Source: JBJTIF01 sp046094825
GTDB taxonomy: Bacteria; Actinomycetota; UBA4738; HRBIN12
Direction of reading: 5' to 3'
Length of the DNA: 9,394 nucleotides
NCBI GenBank assembly: GCA_046094825.1
Contig: JBJTIF010000083.1
Span: 1 to 9,394 of the forward strand
The notes beneath the pieces were generated by a model. It was not told the origin of the DNA. It worked only from the letters and a program-made list of their open reading frames with translations, and searched no databases. Shown here piece after piece: positions 5,199 to 9,394 of this stretch. Each line of letters begins with the position of its first letter. Positions within the stretch are counted from its first letter, which is position 1. Made by a program: the position numbers and the translations under genes.

Positions 5199-6611
5199 AT
5201 GGCCGTCAGCCAGGAAGAGCACCTCCGGGAACTCGCGAAGGGGTACCGGTTCGGCTGGAACGACGCCCGACAGTCCGTCATCGAGCCCAAGCGCGGGCTC
5301 TCGGAGCGGGTCGTCGAGGAGATCTCGGCACTGAAGGACGAGCCGGACTGGATGCGGAAGTTCCGGCTCAAGTCCCTGAAGCACTTCGACGCCCGCCCGA
5401 TGCCGTGGTGGGGTGCCGACCTCTCCGAGATCGACTTCCAGAACATCTTCTACTTCATCCGGTCGACGGAGCAGCAGGCGAAGACCTGGGATGACCTGCC
5501 CGAGGACATCCGCGGGACGTGGGACAAGCTCGGGATCCCCGAGGCCGAGAAGAAGTACCTCGGGGGCGTCTCGGCGCAGTACGAGTCCGAGGTCGTGTAC
5601 CACAAGATCAAGGAAGAGCTCGAGCAGATGGGCGTGCTGTTCACCGACATGGACAGCGCCGTCCGCCTCTACCCGGACCTCGTGCGCGAGCACTTCGGGA
5701 CGCTGATCCCGCCGAACGACAACAAGTTCGCCGCTCTGAACTCCGCGGTCTGGTCGGGTGGGTCGTTCATCTACGTCCCGCCGGGCGTCCAGGTCGACAT
5801 CCCGCTCCAGGCCTACTTCCGCATCAACCAGGAGAACATGGGGCAGTTCGAGCGGACGTTGATCATCGCCGACGAGGGCTCGTACGTGCACTACGTCGAG
5901 GGCTGCTCCGCGCCGATCTACTCGAGCGACTCGCTCCACTCGGCGGTCGTCGAGATCATCGCGAAGAAGGGCGCCCGCGTCCGGTACACCACGATCCAGA
6001 ACTGGTCGAAGAACGTCTACAACCTCGTCACGAAGCGTGCCGCCGCCCACGAGGACGCGGTGATGGAATGGGTCGACGGCAACATCGGCTCGAAGGTGAC
6101 GATGAAGTACCCGTCGATCTACCTGCTCGGCAAGGGCGCCCGCGGCGAGGTCCTCTCCGTGGCGTACGCCGGCGAGGGGATGCACACCGACGCGGGCGGC
6201 AAGGCGGTCCACGCCGCGCCGTACACGACGAGCGTCATCACCTCGAAGTCCGTCTCGAAGGACGGCGGGCGCACCGGCTACCGCGGCCTCGTCCGCGTCG
6301 AGCCGGACGCCCACCACGCGAAGTCGACGGTGAAGTGCGACGCGCTGATCCTCGACGAGGCCTCGCGCTCGGACACGTACCCCTACATCGAGGTCGAGGA
6401 CGAGACGGCATCCCTCGGCCACGAGGCGACCGTGTCGAAGGTCGGCGACGACCAGCTCTTCTACCTCATGAGCCGCGGCCTCTCCGAGAATGAAGCGACG
6501 GCGATGATCGTGAACGGGTTCATCGAGCCGATCACCCGCGAGCTCCCGATGGAGTACGCGGTCGAACTCAACCGCCTCATCGAACTCCAGATGGAGGGCT
6601 CGGTCGGGTGA
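5199..6611 (+). CDS. sufB: Fe-S cluster assembly scaffold protein SufB
   Basis: This 470-residue protein is the main scaffold of the SufBC2D complex, on which iron and sulfide are assembled into a cluster in the cytoplasm. Seen: the STEQQAKTWDDLPEDI segment (89-104), GGSFIYVPPGVQVDIPLQAY in the beta-helix core, VEGCSAP with Cys236, VKCDALILDE with Cys380, and GHEATVSKV with His408-Glu409. The spacing of Cys380 to Glu409 (29 residues) equals that between E. coli SufB Cys405 and Glu434, which are implicated in cluster assembly. Cys236 aligns with E. coli Cys254. All key residues are therefore present. The length fits the family. ATG 5199 is preceded by AGAGGGG. It is the first gene of the suf block, behind its own putative promoter, with sufD 46 nt downstream after a strong inverted repeat. 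Confidence 0.97.
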   Translation: MAVSQEEHLRELAKGYRFGWNDARQSVIEPKRGLSERVVEEISALKDEPDWMRKFRLKSLKHFDARPMPWWGADLSEIDFQNIFYFIRSTEQQAKTWDDLPEDIRGTWDKLGIPEAEKKYLGGVSAQYESEVVYHKIKEELEQMGVLFTDMDSAVRLYPDLVREHFGTLIPPNDNKFAALNSAVWSGGSFIYVPPGVQVDIPLQAYFRINQENMGQFERTLIIADEGSYVHYVEGCSAPIYSSDSLHSAVVEIIAKKGARVRYTTIQNWSKNVYNLVTKRAAAHEDAVMEWVDGNIGSKVTMKYPSIYLLGKGARGEVLSVAYAGEGMHTDAGGKAVHAAPYTTSVITSKSVSKDGGRTGYRGLVRVEPDAHHAKSTVKCDALILDEASRSDTYPYIEVEDETASLGHEATVSKVGDDQLFYLMSRGLSENEATAMIVNGFIEPITRELPMEYAVELNRLIELQMEGSVG

Positions 6612-6614
6612 CGC

Positions 6615-6638
6615 CCGGTCGACCCGAGGGTCGACCGG
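6615..6638. repeat. Perfect inverted repeat between sufB and sufD
   Basis: CCGGTCGACCC (6615-6625) is followed by GA and then its exact reverse complement (6628-6638), an 11-bp stem. Each arm itself contains the palindrome GGTCGACC. It starts four bases after the sufB stop and fills half of the 46-nt gap to sufD. As RNA it makes a stable hairpin that could protect the sufB mRNA 3' end or attenuate transcription. As DNA it is a dyad that a dimeric regulator could bind. There is no T-tract, so full termination inside the operon is unlikely. Confidence 0.75.
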
Positions 6639-6657
6639 ATCGCCCACCGACGCGACG

Positions 6658-7977
6658 ATGACCGAGGATGTCCTCACCCGCGGGTTCGACGCCGCGTCCC
6701 TCGCGCGCCTCCCCGTGGCACCCGCCTTCCTCGCCGCGCTGCGCGAGCGCGCGTTCGGCGAGTTCGAGGCGCTGCCGATCCCCTCGCAGGAGACGGAGGA
6801 GTGGCGCTACACCGACCTCTCCGACCTCGACCTCGCGCTCCGTCCGCACGTCGAGGGGGCGCAGGCCGCGAACCTCGACGACGTGCCCGCCGAGATCCTC
6901 GCGGCGCTCGGCGCCCCGGGGGCCCGTGCCGGGATGCGGATCCAGCACGACTCGACGACGATGCTCGCGAACCTCGATCCCGCGCTCGCCGCGAAGGGTG
7001 TCGTCTTCGGCGACCTCGACCGCGCCGCCGCCGAGCACCCCGAGCTCGTCGAGCCGTACCTCCACGCGCTCGTGCCGACCGGTCGCACGAAGTTCACGGC
7101 GCTCCACGGAGCCTTCCGCACCGGCGGGACGTTCCTCTACGTCCCCGCCGGCGTCACGGTCGATCTCCCGATCCAGACCTTCACGTACCTCGACGCGGAC
7201 GGAGCCGCGGTGTTCCCCCACACGCTCCTCGTCGCGGGCGAGGACTCCGAGGTGACCTTCATCGACCGCTACGCCTCGCCGCGCCTCGCGCACGCCCTCG
7301 CCGACGCCATCGTCGAGCTCCACGTCGGGCCCGCCGCTCGCGTCCGCTACGTCTCGATCCAGGAGTGGGGTGACGGGGTGACGCACCTCGCCGTCCAGCG
7401 CGCCCGCGTCGGTCGCGACGCCGATCTCCGGAGCGTCGCCGTCGGGTTCGGTGCGTCGCTCGCACGCGCCGAGGCCGAGAGCGAGCTCGCCGAACCGGGG
7501 GCGTTCAGCGAGATGCTCGGCGTCTTCTTCGCCGATGAGACCCAGCACTTCGACCACCGGACCGAGCAGGACCACGTCGCGCCGAACTGCTCGAGCGACC
7601 TCCTCTACAAGGGCGCCCTCCGCGACGCCTCGCGCGGTGTGTACTCGGGGTGGGTCCACGTCCGACCCGGCGCGCAGAAGACCGACGCGATGCAGACGAG
7701 CCGCAACATCATCCTCTCCGAGTCGGCGTTCGCCCGCGCGATCCCGAACCTCGAGATCGAGGCGAACGACGTCCGCTGCGGCCACGCGGCGAGCGTCGGA
7801 CCGGTCGACGACGAGCAGCGCTTCTACCTCGAGAGCCGCGGGATCCCGCCGAAGCTCGCGGAGCGGCTCATCGTGTTCGGGTTCTTCAACGAGGTCCTCG
7901 AGCGGATCGCGCTCGAGGAGGTCCGCACGAGCGTCGCCGACGCGATCGAGCGTGAACTCGCCAGGGAGGACGCGTGA
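6658..7977 (+). CDS. sufD: Fe-S cluster assembly protein SufD
   Basis: This 439-residue paralogue of SufB pairs with it and SufC in the SufBC2D complex and is needed for iron acquisition during cluster assembly. Seen: the SufD-type N-terminal motif QETEEWRYTDL (44-54), the core GGTFLYVPAGVTVDLPIQTF, and the C-terminal CGHAASVGPVDDEQRFYLES. Cys374 and His376 have the same spacing as E. coli SufD Cys358 and His360, the latter implicated in cluster formation. LYKGALRDASRGVYSGWVHV is also characteristic of the family. The ATG at 6658 lacks a clear Shine-Dalgarno sequence, but the N-terminal motif sits at the expected distance from it. The stop overlaps the GTG of the Rieske gene (GTGA), indicating tight translational coupling. 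The length is normal. Confidence 0.95.
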   Translation: MTEDVLTRGFDAASLARLPVAPAFLAALRERAFGEFEALPIPSQETEEWRYTDLSDLDLALRPHVEGAQAANLDDVPAEILAALGAPGARAGMRIQHDSTTMLANLDPALAAKGVVFGDLDRAAAEHPELVEPYLHALVPTGRTKFTALHGAFRTGGTFLYVPAGVTVDLPIQTFTYLDADGAAVFPHTLLVAGEDSEVTFIDRYASPRLAHALADAIVELHVGPAARVRYVSIQEWGDGVTHLAVQRARVGRDADLRSVAVGFGASLARAEAESELAEPGAFSEMLGVFFADETQHFDHRTEQDHVAPNCSSDLLYKGALRDASRGVYSGWVHVRPGAQKTDAMQTSRNIILSESAFARAIPNLEIEANDVRCGHAASVGPVDDEQRFYLESRGIPPKLAERLIVFGFFNEVLERIALEEVRTSVADAIERELAREDA

Positions 7978-8286
7978 GCGGCATCGTCGTGCCCGTCCGC
8001 GAGGTCCCCGAGGGCGAGGCCCGCCGGTTCCGCACGGGGGATCGCGAGATCGCGGTCGTGAACCTCGGCGGCGGCGAGTTCCGGGCCATCGATGCGGTCT
8101 GCTCGCACGCGCACGCCTACCTCGACGAAGGCGACGTCGACGTCGAGGAGCGGACCATCGAGTGTCCCAAGCACGGGTCGGCCTTCGATCTCGGATCGGG
8201 CCGTCCGAGGACGTTGCCGGCCACCGCGCCGGTCCAGGTGTTCCCGGTCACGGTCCGGGACGACGAGCTGCACATCGAGGTGAGCG

Positions 8287-8294
<8 letters not shown>
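7974..8294 (+). CDS. Rieske-type [2Fe-2S] ferredoxin in the suf operon
   Basis: This 106-residue soluble protein has a complete Rieske cluster-binding motif: Cys43-Ser-His45 in VCSHAHAYL and Cys64-Pro-Lys-His67 in IECPKHGSAFDL. Two Cys and two His bind a [2Fe-2S] cluster. The size and form match ferredoxin components of non-heme iron oxygenases (NirD/BphF-like). No signal peptide or membrane helix is seen, so it is cytoplasmic. It overlaps the sufD stop by 4 nt and the sufC start by 8 nt, so it is fully embedded in the suf operon. Similar genes occur in suf operons of several high-GC lineages. No oxygenase gene is nearby, so a role as electron donor to SUF or as a client protein is an inference. 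The annotation as a Rieske protein is firm; the partner is unknown. Confidence 0.93.
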
Positions 8295-9075
<781 letters not shown>

Positions 9076-9086
9076 GCTCCCCGCCG

Positions 9087-9394
9087 ATGGCGCGGTCGAC
9101 CGTCTCCGGGGGAACGTCGCTCGACGTCCCTGCCATCCGTTCGGACTTCCCGATCCTCGCGACGCGGCCGGGCGGGCGCCCGCTCGTCTACCTCGACAGC
9201 GCGGCGACGACCCAGAAGCCCCGGCAGGTCCTCGACGCCGAACGCGACTACCTCGAGCACCGCAACGCGAACGTCCACCGTGGGGCGTACCGGATCGCGG
9301 AGGAGTCGACCGAGGCGTACGAAGGGGCGCGCGCGAAGATCGCGCGGTTCCTCGGCGCCCCGGACCCCGCGACGATCGTGAGCACCCGCGGGAC
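9087..9394 (+). CDS. sufS: Cysteine desulfurase SufS, N-terminal part, 3' truncated by window edge
   Basis: Translation from ATG 9087 gives 102 complete codons with no stop before the window ends. The product begins MARSTVSGGTSLDVPAIRSD and then shows LVYLDSAATTQKP, NANVHRGAYRIAEESTEAYE and KIARFLGA. This order is characteristic of SufS, the pyridoxal-phosphate enzyme that removes sulfur from L-cysteine as a persulfide and feeds it to SufBCD. The last residues are IVSTRGT, where the family usually has F[TV]RGT; the Ser is a mild deviation. The PLP lysine and catalytic cysteine lie outside the window. The start is 11 nt after sufC. GGGAG (9068-9072) is a somewhat distant Shine-Dalgarno sequence at 14 nt and can pair with CTCCC (9077-9081). 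Identity is confident from the N-terminal motifs and position after sufC. Confidence 0.94.
   Translation, partial: MARSTVSGGTSLDVPAIRSDFPILATRPGGRPLVYLDSAATTQKPRQVLDAERDYLEHRNANVHRGAYRIAEESTEAYEGARAKIARFLGAPDPATIVSTRG

Noticed and set aside
1985..5446. A 1153-codon open frame on the minus strand
   Set aside because: It lies antisense to btuF, btuC, btuD, sufT and the start of sufB. The translation is Arg/Ala/Asp-rich low complexity with no motifs. Long antisense frames are expected at this GC content.
4902..6677. A 591-codon open frame on the minus strand opposite sufB
   Set aside because: The composition (repeating Val/Asp/Arg/Leu) is the usual mirror of a high-GC gene. The plus strand encodes an intact SufB with all key residues.
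6577..7785. A 402-codon minus-strand frame opposite sufD
   Set aside because: It is a shadow of sufD with no recognisable domain or start signal.

Overview
The window comes from a very GC-rich bacterium. Wobble positions are almost all G or C, GTG starts are frequent, and genes often overlap by GTGA. Two genes encode lipoproteins with classical lipoboxes. The SUF layout with a Rieske-type ferredoxin inside it fits a high-GC Actinomycetota or Chloroflexota lineage. I cannot resolve the phylum from the sequence alone.

Layout, left to right. (1) Bases 1-345 are the 3' end of gcvT (glycine cleavage T protein), running off the left edge. (2) A perfect 34-nt palindrome separates it from a convergent minus-strand gene (365-1036) for a lipoprotein of unknown function. 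(3) Bases 1037-1388 are a divergent intergenic region. It holds a likely leaderless promoter for the lipoprotein and a full-length cobalamin riboswitch (about 1148-1355) closed by a perfect 10-bp P1 stem. A hairpin that masks the Shine-Dalgarno sequence of the next gene follows. (4) Bases 1389-4631 are a vitamin B12-type ABC importer: lipoprotein binding protein (BtuF-like), permease (BtuC-like) and ATPase (BtuD-like). The ATPase carries an extra C-terminal Rossmann-like domain of about 150 residues. (5) Bases 4628-5038 are a SufT/MIP18-family Fe-S assembly factor with a histidine-rich N-terminus, overlapping the ATPase gene by 4 nt. (6) Bases 5039-5198 contain weak hairpins and a plausible sigma70-type promoter. 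(7) From 5199 to the right edge is a SUF iron-sulfur cluster assembly operon: sufB, sufD, a Rieske ferredoxin, sufC and the 5' part of sufS, cut by the window end.

How they work together. The riboswitch should reduce BtuFCD synthesis when cobalamin is plentiful. BtuF would capture corrinoid outside the membrane and BtuCD would import it. The SufT-like gene is translationally coupled to btuD, so it may follow cobalamin status as well as iron-sulfur demand. SufS takes sulfur from cysteine, SufBCD builds the cluster with SufC ATPase activity, and the SufT-like factor is expected to help deliver or mature clusters. The Rieske protein may be an electron donor or a client.

Nothing here looks like a wholly new system. 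The points most worth a second look are the unnamed C-terminal domain on the B12 ATPase, the placement of the His-rich SufT homologue in the riboswitch-controlled operon, and the strong inverted repeats at 350-383 and 6615-6638. No mobile elements, CRISPR arrays, tRNAs or rRNAs were seen.
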